A stretch of 44,515 bases of DNA from Cyanobacteria bacterium PR.3.49 (GTDB lineage Bacteria; Cyanobacteriota; Vampirovibrionia; Obscuribacterales; Obscuribacteraceae). Positions 33,405-42,527 of this stretch are shown piece after piece (position 1 is the stretch's first letter; each line of letters begins with the position of its first letter). Below the pieces are notes generated by a model that was given only the letters and a program-made list of their open reading frames with translations, searched no databases and was not told where the DNA came from. The stretch lies in NCBI GenBank assembly GCA_013997645.1, contig PNKB01000020.1, positions 1 through 44,515 on the forward strand, read 5' to 3'. Both the position numbers and the translations under genes were made by a program.

Positions 33405-34898
33405 ATGGCGCAACTCAATTTGAAAATCTCTCAACGGGGATTTTTGCTCGTCTCGATACCCTTGGTCTTCGAGATCATTTTCGTCAGCGTTTTGACTTCC
33501 CTTATCACGCAAGTCGAATCCGAGATGCGCCGAGAAGCCCATGCAAAAGACGTGGTGCGGGTGGTTTACAAGCTGCAGCGCGATATCATCGATTGCGCAA
33601 CCGCTGCCGGTTCTTACAACCTTTCCCAAGATGCTTATTCAGATCAACGGTTTCCGCTTGCGCAAAGATGGATCAAGCAAGATTTGAAAGAGTTGGATGC
33701 TCTGGTGGCCAACAGTCCGGGGCATAAAGAAAAGCTCGAGCGCGTTCATCAAGTCGCGGAAAACGGCCTGAAAGTATTCGAAGATTTGAAGAGCCGCCAG
33801 GCGCAAACTGCAACGCTTGACTCTTTGATCGGAACAGGTGCGATGCTGACAAGAGTTCGCAGCCTGGTCGGTCAATTGGGTAGTACTACCCGCGATATCA
33901 TCGAAGAGGAAGAGCGAATTCTCTCGCAAAGTCCGGTCATGCAAAGTCAGCAACGGGAGCTGGTACAGAAGGCGCTTATAGCCGGTGTCGGTGTCAATGT
34001 GATTGTGGCGATTGTGCTGGCGATGTTTTTCAGCAAGGGAATTACTGAGCGTCTGGAAGTGATGACTCAGAACAGTCGTCGTGTCGCTAAGGGCGAGCCG
34101 CTCAACGAGCCGGTCGATGGTGTTGATGAGATTGCACAGCTCGATCAGACCTTTCACCGAATGGTCGATGAATTGAATGAAGCTGAAAGACAAAAACAAC
34201 AGCTTTTGCAGACAGTTTCTCATGATTTGCGCTCACCGCTCAGTTCGGTAAGGGGCATTCTTACTCTGCTTTCGGCCGGTGCCATGGGGGACATGCCGCC
34301 GAAGGCACTCGAGAAAGTCCGAATTGCAGAGTCGGATGTAGAACGTTTGATCCGCCTCATTAATGATTTGCTCGACCTGGAAAAATACTCGGAAGGAAAA
34401 GGCAAACTGGAATTTTCTCAAGTTCCTGTAAAGCGGCTTGTAGAGCGCGCTGCCAATTCTGTAATCGCGCTGGCTGAAAGTAGAGGCATTAATGTCAGCC
34501 GCACAATCGATCCGGAAAACATTTCCGGTGACGAAGATCGATTGGTTCAAGTCGTTGTCAATCTGCTGTCCAACGCCATCAAGTTTTCACCGGATGGTGG
34601 TGAAATCGAAGTAGAAGCAGAAGCGTTAGCGAAGAGTGAAAGCGGACAGCCCAAGCTGATTGAGATTGCAATATCCGATCGAGGCCGGGGCGTTCCTGAA
34701 GAGATGCGTGAAAAAATCTTCGAACGTTTTGAACAGGTGAAGAAATCAGATGCCACCGAAGGTGGTGGCTCGGGTTTGGGTCTGGCAATATGCAAGTCGA
34801 TTGTAGAATTACATGGCGGAAGTATAGGTGTAAGAGAAAATCCAGGTGGTGGCAGCATCTTCTGGTTTCGTATTCCATCAAGTGATGACTCTGTATAA
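33405..34898 (+). CDS. HAMP-containing sensor histidine kinase
   Basis: 497 aa. Membrane helices at about 12-33 and 190-211 flank a helical extracytoplasmic sensor (CHASE3/4HB-like by composition). Then come a HAMP domain (about 212-265), HisKA with His273 in TVSHDLRSPLSS, and HATPase with LLSNAIKFSPDGG, SDRGRGVP and GSGLGLAICKSI. The ATG at 33405 was chosen over an upstream TTG at 33378 because GGGCGGG precedes it. Partner of the divergent OmpR-type regulator. The signal is unknown. Confidence 0.93.
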   Translation: MAQLNLKISQRGFLLVSIPLVFEIIFVSVLTSLITQVESEMRREAHAKDVVRVVYKLQRDIIDCATAAGSYNLSQDAYSDQRFPLAQRWIKQDLKELDALVANSPGHKEKLERVHQVAENGLKVFEDLKSRQAQTATLDSLIGTGAMLTRVRSLVGQLGSTTRDIIEEEERILSQSPVMQSQQRELVQKALIAGVGVNVIVAIVLAMFFSKGITERLEVMTQNSRRVAKGEPLNEPVDGVDEIAQLDQTFHRMVDELNEAERQKQQLLQTVSHDLRSPLSSVRGILTLLSAGAMGDMPPKALEKVRIAESDVERLIRLINDLLDLEKYSEGKGKLEFSQVPVKRLVERAANSVIALAESRGINVSRTIDPENISGDEDRLVQVVVNLLSNAIKFSPDGGEIEVEAEALAKSESGQPKLIEIAISDRGRGVPEEMREKIFERFEQVKKSDATEGGGSGLGLAICKSIVELHGGSIGVRENPGGGSIFWFRIPSSDDSV

Positions 34899-34933
34899 GT
34901 AAAACACTTACTGTGCCTGCATCGATTTTGTGC

Positions 34934-34973
34934 AGGTCACAAAAAGGTCACGAACGAGATACCAAAAGGTCAC
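34934..34973 (+). promoter_or_regulatory. AGGTCAC direct repeats on an 11-bp register
   Basis: AGGTCAC occurs at 34934, 34945 and 34967, with a degenerate unit (GAGATAC) at 34956. Spacing is thus 11, 11 and 11 bp with A-rich four-base spacers. Tandem 7-bp repeats every 11 bp are the binding pattern of OmpR/PhoB-type regulators (the PhoB box is the model), and such a regulator is encoded 1.6 kb away. Confidence 0.65.
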
Positions 34974-35089
34974 AAACTTTCCTTAACCTGGTTTCATCGG
35001 TCGTGAGAAACCGTGGGATCGGGAAGAGTCGGGGCGGAATTCCATTAAAACGGAACCCGCCCAAAACTCTCCTGGGAAACACTTCAAAA

Positions 35090-35110
35090 GATGCGCCAGC
35101 ATCGTTTTTT
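35090..35110 (+). terminator. Short terminator-like hairpin
   Basis: GATGC/GCATC with a GCCA loop, then G and six Ts. It could end the kinase transcript, or a short RNA started from the repeat region about 110 bp upstream. Confidence 0.45.
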
Positions 35111-35574
35111 CTTACTATCGATAAGAGCTGCAAGTCGGAGCCGGGCAACCGGTAATCCAACATTCGACCACCGAAGCTTGCCGCTCGCCCGCCCGACCTT
35201 GCAAGAAAAACCGGTGCTATTCGGTTGCACCGTACCTGCAAAATCAGCCTTGCGCGGCTGAATCCTCGCTTGCCGGTCGTGCCCCCAGCGCGAAAGAAGT
35301 AGATATAGACTGCCACCGACATCTGATCGAATTTCCGAAGCATACTGCTTTGCAGCACCATTTTTTGCCGACCGCCTGACCGCGGCGGCTTTGGAGCTTA
35401 AGGAGAAATCGCGCCATTCTTAGAAACAAGGCAAGGCTCCGCGACTTATTGTCGTGCGCTTTGCTTTGAGGCGTCGGCATATTTTTCTTAAACCTAACTG
35501 ATACTGCTGGTAATGGCATAGCCACGACCGTCGGTTTCTTTCGCTCACCCTGCCCCAAGAAGGAAGGTTAGTTT

Positions 35575-38500
35575 ATGGCACCTCCAAATTCAGACGCCGC
35601 TCCCAATCCGCGCACTTCAGAGCCCCGTGATACATATGCACCGCCGGTGGTTCCCTTTAGATTGCCTGCATTCGAGCTTTATGCTCCTACTCCTCCAGCC
35701 GCAGAGAAAAGTGACCCACGCTTCGCAGCGGCTGTGCCAGGCGCTTTCGACGCTTCCCCGCATGGGTTGGACAAACCGGGCACACCCGGCAGCAAACCTC
35801 TTGGTGGCTTAGATGGTGCCCGACAGGATACGTTTACGGCTCCTCTAAATCTTAACCCGCTCGACCGCAGCAAGTTGAAGCGTGACGAAGTCGTGCGCAT
35901 GCTCGATTTCAATCAGCAAGCGCCGGTCGAGCTGCGCGTTGTCGGACCGCAGGGGGAGTTTATCGGCAAAGACAAAGAACGCGGAAACCGCATCACCGAA
36001 ATCAATTTCGCCGGCGGAAAGAAAACGGCACTGGTTGGTTATGCCAGTGACTCTGCCACCACACCCAACCGTATCGACATCACGGAAAAGACGCCCGACG
36101 GCTTGCTCGGCCGCACCGGCTATCGGCAAGAGGAAAATGGCAAGTGGGGATTGTACGTCAACGACCGTCGTCTGACTCAATTGCCGGGAGAGGTAAAACT
36201 TTCGCCAGACGGCACCATCTCTCACGAGACAGGTGATGGATACTGGCACACCGAACGGCTGGATGGTTCTGCCGTTACAGAAAAACAACTTGCCAGTGGG
36301 GCGCGTGTCGCCGTCGGCAATGATGGGATGGTTAGTCAGGTTAGTCGCCCGGATGGCTCGAGAGTGGAAGTCGAGCGCATCGCCGGACAGATGGCGAAGG
36401 TTACTGAGACTGATGCGCAAGGTCAAAAAGTTGTCTGGAACAATACTGACGGCTCCTGGACCAGCGCGCAAAAGCCAGGTGAAGTTCGCAAGGACATAAT
36501 GCTCTACAACAACGGCTTGCTGTCTTTCGGTGCCGGCGACACGCGCACGCATGTTATGGGCAACGGCAACGAGCTGAAAGAGTCAGCTTCCGCAAACAAC
36601 ATCAAGTTTGACGAACAGGGGCGTTTGCAAAAGATCACCTATCCAAATGGTGATACCCGCAGCGTCGTGTTTCAAGACGGCACGGACAAAGTCCAATCGA
36701 TGACTTACACAGTCGGGAAAACCGGCCTGAAGTACGAATACAATCGCATCGGCAGTGAGGAAAAATTCGACTACAAGCTCACGGAAGCCAATGGAAAGAC
36801 CAAATCAGGCAAGTGGAACGGCACCATTGAAGTCAGCCCGGACGGCACTTTCACGACGCGCGATGGTGAAGGAAACAACCGTAAGACGGACGGTTTCAGT
36901 ACCCGCGTGCCGGTCGACGGCAAGACTTTTCTTGAAAAGAAAAATGCCGATGGTTCGACGCTGATTTGTGATTCCAAGAAAAATTTGCAAGCCGTGGTAA
37001 GACCGGACGGGTCAAAAGTCGAGTGCGAGAGAAATGGCGAGCAATTGACCAGAGTGACGGAAACTCGCCCGGACGGCAAGAAAATATCATTTAGTTGTGA
37101 CGCTCAGACCAAAGCGTGGTCGGCGGACAATGCCATGATACCCGTCTCCAAGACGTCTCCCTTCGATGCCGACGGCAACTTGAGATTCAAAACAAATGAC
37201 GGTTCGATGCACACTGTCGGCACCAACGGCAGAGAGCGTATTGTCACCAAGGACGGTGCAACGCTCGAGCATAATTCCAAGGGTGATTTGGAGAGAATTA
37301 CCCAGCGCAATGGTGACTATCGGGTCATAAATCGCGATGGAGATAAAGTCTCCGGATTCACCGACTACGATAAAGCCGGTGCCGTTAAGCGTGACGTGAA
37401 GGGTGTTTCCGGAATTCAGCTGGAGGACAACGGCGACATCAAGATGGTCGACAAAGACAAAATTGTCGTCGAAAAGGCCAACTTCAATCGGGTTGAAAAT
37501 GATGCCTTTGGACGGATTGCCAAAGTCGTAAGACCGGACGGATCGCACCGCGACTTTACTTACGACCAAGCGACCGGTGACTTGTCCAAAATCTCCGATG
37601 TGACCAAGACTGACAAGGGCGAACGTGCCGATGACTGGACGAGAAAACGGGGAGCAGACGGCAAGTTTTCGGACACATTCGAAAGGCTGCGCGCCCAGGA
37701 TAATCGGGCAGTCGAAACACGCACCGGCGTCACACTTGATCCGGCTGGAGACTATACATATAAAGATTCCAAAGGTCGCGAGCGCGAGTCGAGAGTTTCC
37801 GAGCGCTTCCGCCGCAGCGGCGAAGGTTTCAGTTCGGCGACTGTAGAGGAAGCTCACTTCAATTTCCTCGACGAAATGCGCACCAATATCAATGACGAGT
37901 CTAAGCTCGAGCGCCTCGAGCTGATGATGAACGGCTTTGAAAAACGCCTGACCGATGCTGTCGAGCTGCGTGTAGCGGCCGGTGCCGGAGAGGATGAGGC
38001 GCGCGAGAAAATCGAAGCGAAAATCGCCACTACTTACGATCATCTGACGCGCCTTGTGCAGTCGGACAGCGCTGCCATCGATGACAAAGCCACGCGACTG
38101 ATGCTGGCTGAAACTTTCATGTATCACGCTTGGGAGCCGGAGACTGTTAATCAGCAAGGGTGGGGCTCTTGCTGGTTGCAGTCTGGCTATATACCTTGCG
38201 GATTGGGCAAACATCCGGACGACATGGCCAAAGTACTGGCCGACGTCAGTCTCACCGGCAAGTACACCGATCGCAAGGGCAACGATTACAGCTTCAAACG
38301 AGACCAGCTCGGCATTCATCGCCGCGCCGACGGTGCCGGATGGAGCATTCAGACTGCCACGAAAGACAGCTCACAGCCAAGTCCTGTGGCGCATCGGTTT
38401 GACCGAACTATGTCTGTGATGGACCGCGGTGCCCGCTATGGCGGTGCAGGAGACTCCGGTCGCATTCGCTACGGCGGCGGCGGTCAAAATGAAATCATGC

Positions 38501-38919
38501 GCCGTGTAACCGGAGACCAGCTCCTGTACATCGGCTCGTATCCGCACGGACGGAAAGAGCGGCAAGCTCTTCTTGAAGCCGGAGGAGCCCAGCGCAGCGG
38601 CGGTCCCGGTCACGTTGCCACCCTGGCAATGCGTAAAGTCGACGGCGCCTGGGCGATTGTTCGCGGCGACCAGTACGACGGTCGCGATCGGGTTGTCTCG
38701 GTTATTCGTGACCTTAAGCAATGGTTGAACAACGGCGAAAGCGCACGCATAGAGCGGTCTTTTGCTCCTGAATGGAACAAAGACTTCAAGATTGCCGATT
38801 CTGTAAAACCCAGCGATTTCCGCCCGGGGCCCAACCGGCCCGACCGCGATCCGGACGACGATGACGACCGTCCATCACGCCCGGTCATCAGTTTCTTCCG
38901 TCGCTTCCGCCGGCGCTAA
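35575..38919 (+). CDS. Large RHS-like repeat protein with papain-like C-terminal domain
   Basis: 1114 aa, ATG with GAAGGAAGG upstream. No signal peptide; residues 1-85 are Pro/Ala-rich. Residues about 95-740 are beta-rich RHS/YD-like repeats, with RPDGS three times (RPDGSRVEVER, RPDGSKVECER, RPDGSHRDFTY) and many DG turns. A helical section (about 755-850) leads to the C-terminal domain. There, NQQGWGSCW matches the papain active-site motif: Gln860 is six residues before Cys866, as Gln19 is before Cys25 in papain. GPGHVATLAM gives His1013 and GDQYDG gives Asp1032. The tail is Asp-rich then Arg-rich (FFRRFRRR). It could be a toxin-like effector or a self-processing surface protein. No obvious immunity gene follows. 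Confidence 0.75.
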   Translation: MAPPNSDAAPNPRTSEPRDTYAPPVVPFRLPAFELYAPTPPAAEKSDPRFAAAVPGAFDASPHGLDKPGTPGSKPLGGLDGARQDTFTAPLNLNPLDRSKLKRDEVVRMLDFNQQAPVELRVVGPQGEFIGKDKERGNRITEINFAGGKKTALVGYASDSATTPNRIDITEKTPDGLLGRTGYRQEENGKWGLYVNDRRLTQLPGEVKLSPDGTISHETGDGYWHTERLDGSAVTEKQLASGARVAVGNDGMVSQVSRPDGSRVEVERIAGQMAKVTETDAQGQKVVWNNTDGSWTSAQKPGEVRKDIMLYNNGLLSFGAGDTRTHVMGNGNELKESASANNIKFDEQGRLQKITYPNGDTRSVVFQDGTDKVQSMTYTVGKTGLKYEYNRIGSEEKFDYKLTEANGKTKSGKWNGTIEVSPDGTFTTRDGEGNNRKTDGFSTRVPVDGKTFLEKKNADGSTLICDSKKNLQAVVRPDGSKVECERNGEQLTRVTETRPDGKKISFSCDAQTKAWSADNAMIPVSKTSPFDADGNLRFKTNDGSMHTVGTNGRERIVTKDGATLEHNSKGDLERITQRNGDYRVINRDGDKVSGFTDYDKAGAVKRDVKGVSGIQLEDNGDIKMVDKDKIVVEKANFNRVENDAFGRIAKVVRPDGSHRDFTYDQATGDLSKISDVTKTDKGERADDWTRKRGADGKFSDTFERLRAQDNRAVETRTGVTLDPAGDYTYKDSKGRERESRVSERFRRSGEGFSSATVEEAHFNFLDEMRTNINDESKLERLELMMNGFEKRLTDAVELRVAAGAGEDEAREKIEAKIATTYDHLTRLVQSDSAAIDDKATRLMLAETFMYHAWEPETVNQQGWGSCWLQSGYIPCGLGKHPDDMAKVLADVSLTGKYTDRKGNDYSFKRDQLGIHRRADGAGWSIQTATKDSSQPSPVAHRFDRTMSVMDRGARYGGAGDSGRIRYGGGGQNEIMRRVTGDQLLYIGSYPHGRKERQALLEAGGAQRSGGPGHVATLAMRKVDGAWAIVRGDQYDGRDRVVSVIRDLKQWLNNGESARIERSFAPEWNKDFKIADSVKPSDFRPGPNRPDRDPDDDDDRPSRPVISFFRRFRRR

Positions 38920-38930
38920 ATCGCTCCGAC

Positions 38931-38958
38931 AAACGGGCGGCCTTCTGGTCGCCCGTTT
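38931..38958 (+). terminator. Terminator after the 1114-aa gene
   Basis: AAACGGGCG (38931-38939) pairs perfectly with CGCCCGTTT (38950-38958) around a ten-base loop. The T-tract is only the three Ts of the stem end, so strength is moderate. Confidence 0.7.
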
Positions 38959-39147
38959 ATGCCGAAAAGGCACAACTGCCACCCCATAAATCTTGGATGG
39001 CAAGCAGGGCGCAGGTCTTATAAGTTCACGCTGAATTCATGATGTCAGTATTAATCTAATAGTCGACCCCGTGCAACAAATCTGTAACTCTCGTTGATTA
39101 CATTTGGAATCAACTCCCCCTCTTGCACATCTCCCGTTTCTAAAGCC

Positions 39148-40362
39148 ATGCAATTACTAAATTCTGCTGCCTTTTCTTCTCCTGTTGGTTCCACTTCCAC
39201 CGTGCCGGCGTCGTGGCTGGATAAGCTCTGCTTGCCTGCCGAAGAGACGTTGTCGCAAGAGCTGCTCAGCCAGGCGCTTTCCGCTCGCTTGCAGCAAGTT
39301 TTAGAACTATACGATGATTATTTAGTCGCCTACGATCGCTACCGTTCCAACCGCGGGCCCCGTCCTGAAGCGGGTTTGCTTGCTGTCCTTCGTTTCCTCG
39401 ACGAATTGCGCCCTTCCGATATAGATGTTTTGATTCAAGCTCTTAAGCGCCTTGAAGTGGTAGCTCCATGCGAGAACGCCGTCAAATCATTCCAGCGTCT
39501 GGGCGCATTGATCAACAGATTGGAAGCGGACAGACGGCTGAAAGTGCTCGCGCTCTTGAATGAAGTGAAGCGCCTCGAGTCCCATGAAAAGGGAGAGTAC
39601 AAAGAATGTTTTCTGAGAATCAGAAAAGACGAAATCGCTCGCCTTTCCATGATCGTGCACAGCGAGATGGAAATTTTGGAAAATTCGCAGGCTAGCGGTC
39701 GCATCGCCAAGCTGCAAATTGTCAAACTTCTGCCTCTCTTCATTCGCTACCGTCTGGCGATGGACACCGAAGATCTCGATCATGCCACCGAGCTGATTTC
39801 CGAGATGGGGCAATTTTCCCAAATGCATTTGACTCTCTTTGGTTTGCACCTGACAGTTAAAGAAATGGAAGCGTTTCAAAAGCGCATCAATCATCTCAGG
39901 CGCCGCAATCTGCAAATGTTCCAAATGAAAGGGTGGACGGAAGCCGCTCGCCAGGCGACTCGCCTGGAACAAGAAATCGCGGAGTGCTTCCTGGCTCTGT
40001 CCGCCGAAGATCGCTTGGAAGGGCAAAAGGCTCTTTGCCGATTTGAGAATGCGGAATCGACAGTTGATGAAATGGTGGCACTGTCTGATTTGCACAAGTA
40101 TTCAGCAGACATTGCCACCAAGGCGAAAGAATGGCGTGCCCTGACAAGTGAAGTCTGCAAGTGCCGCAAAATCGGTCAGCAAATGGAAAGAGTGCAAAAC
40201 GGCATTGCCATTTTTGGCGCCGGCTTTGCACCACCTCAGCTGGCATTGATGGACGAAGACTATGTGCAAAACAAAGAAAAGCAGGTAATAACCAGCGAAA
40301 TGCGCGCTTTCATGGGTTTTGACGAACTCTTCAATTGCATGAACGCCGTCATGCAATACTGA
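39148..40362 (+). CDS. Unknown helical protein, 404 aa
   Basis: I do not recognise this family. From about residue 20 onward it is almost all amphipathic helix, with many Leu, Glu, Arg and Lys and repeated coiled-coil-like heptads (for example around EADRRLKVLALLNEVKRLES). No membrane helix or signal peptide. It probably forms a helical bundle or scaffold. The ATG at 39148 is chosen because the upstream frame (TTG at 39094) is not conserved-looking; no good ribosome site is visible for either. It is separated from the 1114-aa gene by a terminator. Confidence 0.7.
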   Translation: MQLLNSAAFSSPVGSTSTVPASWLDKLCLPAEETLSQELLSQALSARLQQVLELYDDYLVAYDRYRSNRGPRPEAGLLAVLRFLDELRPSDIDVLIQALKRLEVVAPCENAVKSFQRLGALINRLEADRRLKVLALLNEVKRLESHEKGEYKECFLRIRKDEIARLSMIVHSEMEILENSQASGRIAKLQIVKLLPLFIRYRLAMDTEDLDHATELISEMGQFSQMHLTLFGLHLTVKEMEAFQKRINHLRRRNLQMFQMKGWTEAARQATRLEQEIAECFLALSAEDRLEGQKALCRFENAESTVDEMVALSDLHKYSADIATKAKEWRALTSEVCKCRKIGQQMERVQNGIAIFGAGFAPPQLALMDEDYVQNKEKQVITSEMRAFMGFDELFNCMNAVMQY

Positions 40363-40382
40363 GTCGAGCCGCCAATCAAAAG

Positions 40383-40805
40383 CTAGTGAAGGCTGATCTC
40401 TGCTGTCACTCTGCGGCTGCTTTCTACCGCGCGTGCTTCGTCCAGATGCGTAATTGCTCCGGCGACTACTTTCCAGCCTTCAGGCTTCTTCACCCAGATA
40501 CGCATGAAATTAATGGAAAAGTTTCCGGACGGTCCCTGGTAGCTGCTGAAGCCGGTTACTACCACGGTGCTTCCCTGTTCCATAATTTTCAAGTCAGCAA
40601 TTTCCACCCTGTCGAATTGCAGAGCTCTGCCCGGCTTGTGCCTGTCGACAATATAAGCTTTCGGTGAATGCGAGCAGATATCGCCGTCTGCCATGAGCAC
40701 CAACCCGTCGTCGAAATACTTCTGAAAAAACGAGGGATCCGGCGCCAGATCAGCCTGCCGCAAGCATTCTTCCAGTTCAAAAATTTCCGCTTCGACTGAG
40801 TTCAT
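40383..40805 (-). CDS. NTF2-like/DUF4440 protein
   Basis: 140 aa. The layout of an N-terminal helix, the FFQKYFDDGLVLMADGD segment, and a curved beta sheet ending in VKKPEGWKVVAGAITHL is typical of NTF2-like (SnoaL/DUF4440) folds. These include small enzymes and binding proteins of many functions. The ATG at 40805 has GAAGG five bases upstream; the frame runs to 40841 without a better site. Convergent with the helical protein (20 bp) and divergent from glmU. Confidence 0.78.
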   Translation of the reverse strand: MNSVEAEIFELEECLRQADLAPDPSFFQKYFDDGLVLMADGDICSHSPKAYIVDRHKPGRALQFDRVEIADLKIMEQGSTVVVTGFSSYQGPSGNFSINFMRIWVKKPEGWKVVAGAITHLDEARAVESSRRVTAEISLH

Positions 40806-40916
40806 AAAAACCTTCACCATAATTGGTTCCGAACGCCCCATGCCAGGCGTGCGAGTATACGGGGCAGTTGTTTTATCGTCGCCGAATCCTTAACAAACGG
40901 CATCCCGCGAAATCGG

Positions 40917-40922
40917 TATAAT
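40917..40922 (+). promoter_or_regulatory. -10 box of glmU
   Basis: An exact TATAAT 37 bp before the glmU ATG. A TTAACA at 40890 is the best -35 but is 21 bp away, so the -35 assignment is uncertain. Confidence 0.5.
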
Positions 40923-40958
40923 ATGCCGTTGTTTTGGGCATTCCTGCAGGTTGTATAT

Positions 40959-42407
40959 ATGAAAGATGGCTCCGGTGAAAGAACAAGAGTAGTTCTTCTT
41001 GCGGCTGGACAGGGCAAGCGTATGAAATCGGACTTGCCGAAGGTTTTGCACGAAGTGCTTGGCAAAACCATTTTGGGGCGATTGATGTCTGCCGCCGACG
41101 AATTGAAACCAGAGCACATTCATATTGTTGTCGGGCATGAAGCCGAGCAAGTCGAAAAATTTATTCAGGATAACCCTTCCGCAACACCGGTTTCCACTCA
41201 TTTGCAAAAGCCTCAGTTAGGTACCGGACATGCGCTTATGCAGGTCGCGCCCAGCTTGAAAGATTTTTCCGGAACTTTGGTGGTCTCGGTTGCCGATACT
41301 CCACTTTTGACGGGCGCAACTCTCAAAGCCCTTGTTGATGCACATAAAGAAAGCAATGCTGTGGTTTCGCTCCTCACTACCGATGTGGACGACGCCAAAA
41401 ATTACGGGCGTATTGTTCGAAGCGAAAAAGGCGAAGTGACCGGTATTGTAGAGCACAAAGATGCGACCGAAGCGCAGCGTGCAATCAAAGAGATAAATCC
41501 GGCCATCTATTGTTTTGCCTGGCCGCAAGTAGAAGCTGCATTGTCTACTTTGAAAAACGACAATCAGCAAAAGGAGTATTACCTCACCGATGTGATCGGC
41601 TGGGCGCACAAGCACTCGCACAAGATCGCATCGTCGAAAGTGTCTGACTGGCGTGAAGTGGCAGGCATCAACTCCCGCCTGGAACTGGCCGAAGCGATGA
41701 AATTGATGCGCGACATCACCATCAATAATCTCGCCCTCGAATCAGGCGTCACTATCGTAGATACTCAGGGGACGTGGATAGCACCGGAAGTGAAGATTGG
41801 GAAGGACTCGGTCGTTTTGCCCGGATGCTATATAACCGGTGAAGTCGAAATTGGCAAAAACTGCACCATCGGTCCCAACACGGTCATGAAGGGCGTGGTG
41901 CATGTCGGCGATAATACGACTGTCACGCAATCACTGGTGCACAACTCTGACATCGGCTCAAACTGCAAAGTCGGACCCTTTTCGCATTTGAGAGAGCATG
42001 CCGTCTTGCACGATCAAGTCAAGGTCGGAAACTTCGTCGAAGTCAAAAAGAGCATCATCAACAACAAGACAAATGTTTCACACTTGAGCTATATAGGCGA
42101 CTCCACGTTGGGATCCGGAGTCAATATCGGAGCCGGAACAATTACTGCGAACTACGACCATATCACCAAGAAAAAAGAACGCACCACCATATGTGATGGC
42201 GCCTCGACGGGAAGCAATTCGGTATTGGTTGCACCGGTGACGTTGGAAGAAGGATCTGTCGTTGCGGCTGGAACCGTAGTGACAAAAACCGTCCCCAAAG
42301 GCTCTCTGGCAATTACGCGCACGCCGCAAAAGAACTACGAAGGTTGGGCTGAAGAGCGCAAGAAAAAGGCTGAAGCAGCCAAGCTGGAAGCGGCCAAGCA
42401 AACATAA
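40959..42407 (+). CDS. glmU: Bifunctional UDP-GlcNAc pyrophosphorylase / GlcN-1-P acetyltransferase
   Basis: 482 aa. It makes UDP-GlcNAc, the precursor of peptidoglycan and LPS. The N-terminal uridyltransferase has LLAAGQGKRMKSDLPKVLH and VADTPLLTG. The C-terminal left-handed beta-helix acetyltransferase has VGNFVEVKKS, SHLSYIGD (its His aligns with the catalytic His of E. coli GlmU) and VNIGAGTITANYD. A Lys/Ala-rich tail ends the protein. The ATG at 40959 has GCAGG about eight bases upstream; the frame extends to 40923 without support. Its stop abuts a small minus-strand ORF. Confidence 0.97.
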   Translation: MKDGSGERTRVVLLAAGQGKRMKSDLPKVLHEVLGKTILGRLMSAADELKPEHIHIVVGHEAEQVEKFIQDNPSATPVSTHLQKPQLGTGHALMQVAPSLKDFSGTLVVSVADTPLLTGATLKALVDAHKESNAVVSLLTTDVDDAKNYGRIVRSEKGEVTGIVEHKDATEAQRAIKEINPAIYCFAWPQVEAALSTLKNDNQQKEYYLTDVIGWAHKHSHKIASSKVSDWREVAGINSRLELAEAMKLMRDITINNLALESGVTIVDTQGTWIAPEVKIGKDSVVLPGCYITGEVEIGKNCTIGPNTVMKGVVHVGDNTTVTQSLVHNSDIGSNCKVGPFSHLREHAVLHDQVKVGNFVEVKKSIINNKTNVSHLSYIGDSTLGSGVNIGAGTITANYDHITKKKERTTICDGASTGSNSVLVAPVTLEEGSVVAAGTVVTKTVPKGSLAITRTPQKNYEGWAEERKKKAEAAKLEAAKQT

Positions 42408-42527
42408 TTAGTGCGTGCCGAAAGTGTCTTGAAATGCGTAACGCACAAGAGCGACGAAAAGGCATTCGATAACGCAGACCGACAGGACAATCGAGAACCA
42501 GGTGATGAGCTTGGTCTTGGTGCGCAT
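42408..42527 (-). CDS. Possible 39-aa membrane protein
   Basis: ATG at 42527 opens a 39-residue frame with a basic N-terminus (MRTKTK) and one clear membrane helix (LITWFSIVLSVCVIECLFVA), ending directly against the glmU stop. No good ribosome site precedes it. The same frame is open upstream for about 30 more codons that also look protein-like (SHKKTKLFHTADVGWFEK) but have no ATG, GTG or TTG start before a TGA at about 42613-42615. It may be a short gene, or the remnant of a longer one. Confidence 0.4.
   Translation of the reverse strand: MRTKTKLITWFSIVLSVCVIECLFVALVRYAFQDTFGTH

Larger units (their letters stand above)
34899..35574. other. 676-bp intergenic region upstream of the 1114-aa gene
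   Basis: No credible gene; frames at 34948-35361 (-), 34913-35155 (+) and 35244-35558 (-) lack start sites and motifs. It holds phased AGGTCAC repeats (34934-34973), a CTTAACCT word (34982-34989) and a small terminator-like hairpin (35090-35110). From 35111 to 35560 I see only weak hairpins. Confidence 0.5.

Noticed and set aside
34948-35361. 137-aa minus-strand ORF upstream of the large repeat gene
   Set aside because: No start site or motif, and it runs through the 11-bp-phased repeats and the terminator-like hairpin.
37087-38319. 410-aa ORF antisense to the 1114-aa gene
   Set aside because: Long only because the sense codons avoid complementary stops; no ribosome site, and hydrophobic runs without consistent topology.
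35575-38919. Classical toxin-immunity pair for the RHS-like protein
   Set aside because: The next gene is 229 bp away behind a terminator and is a long helical protein, not a small immunity-type protein.
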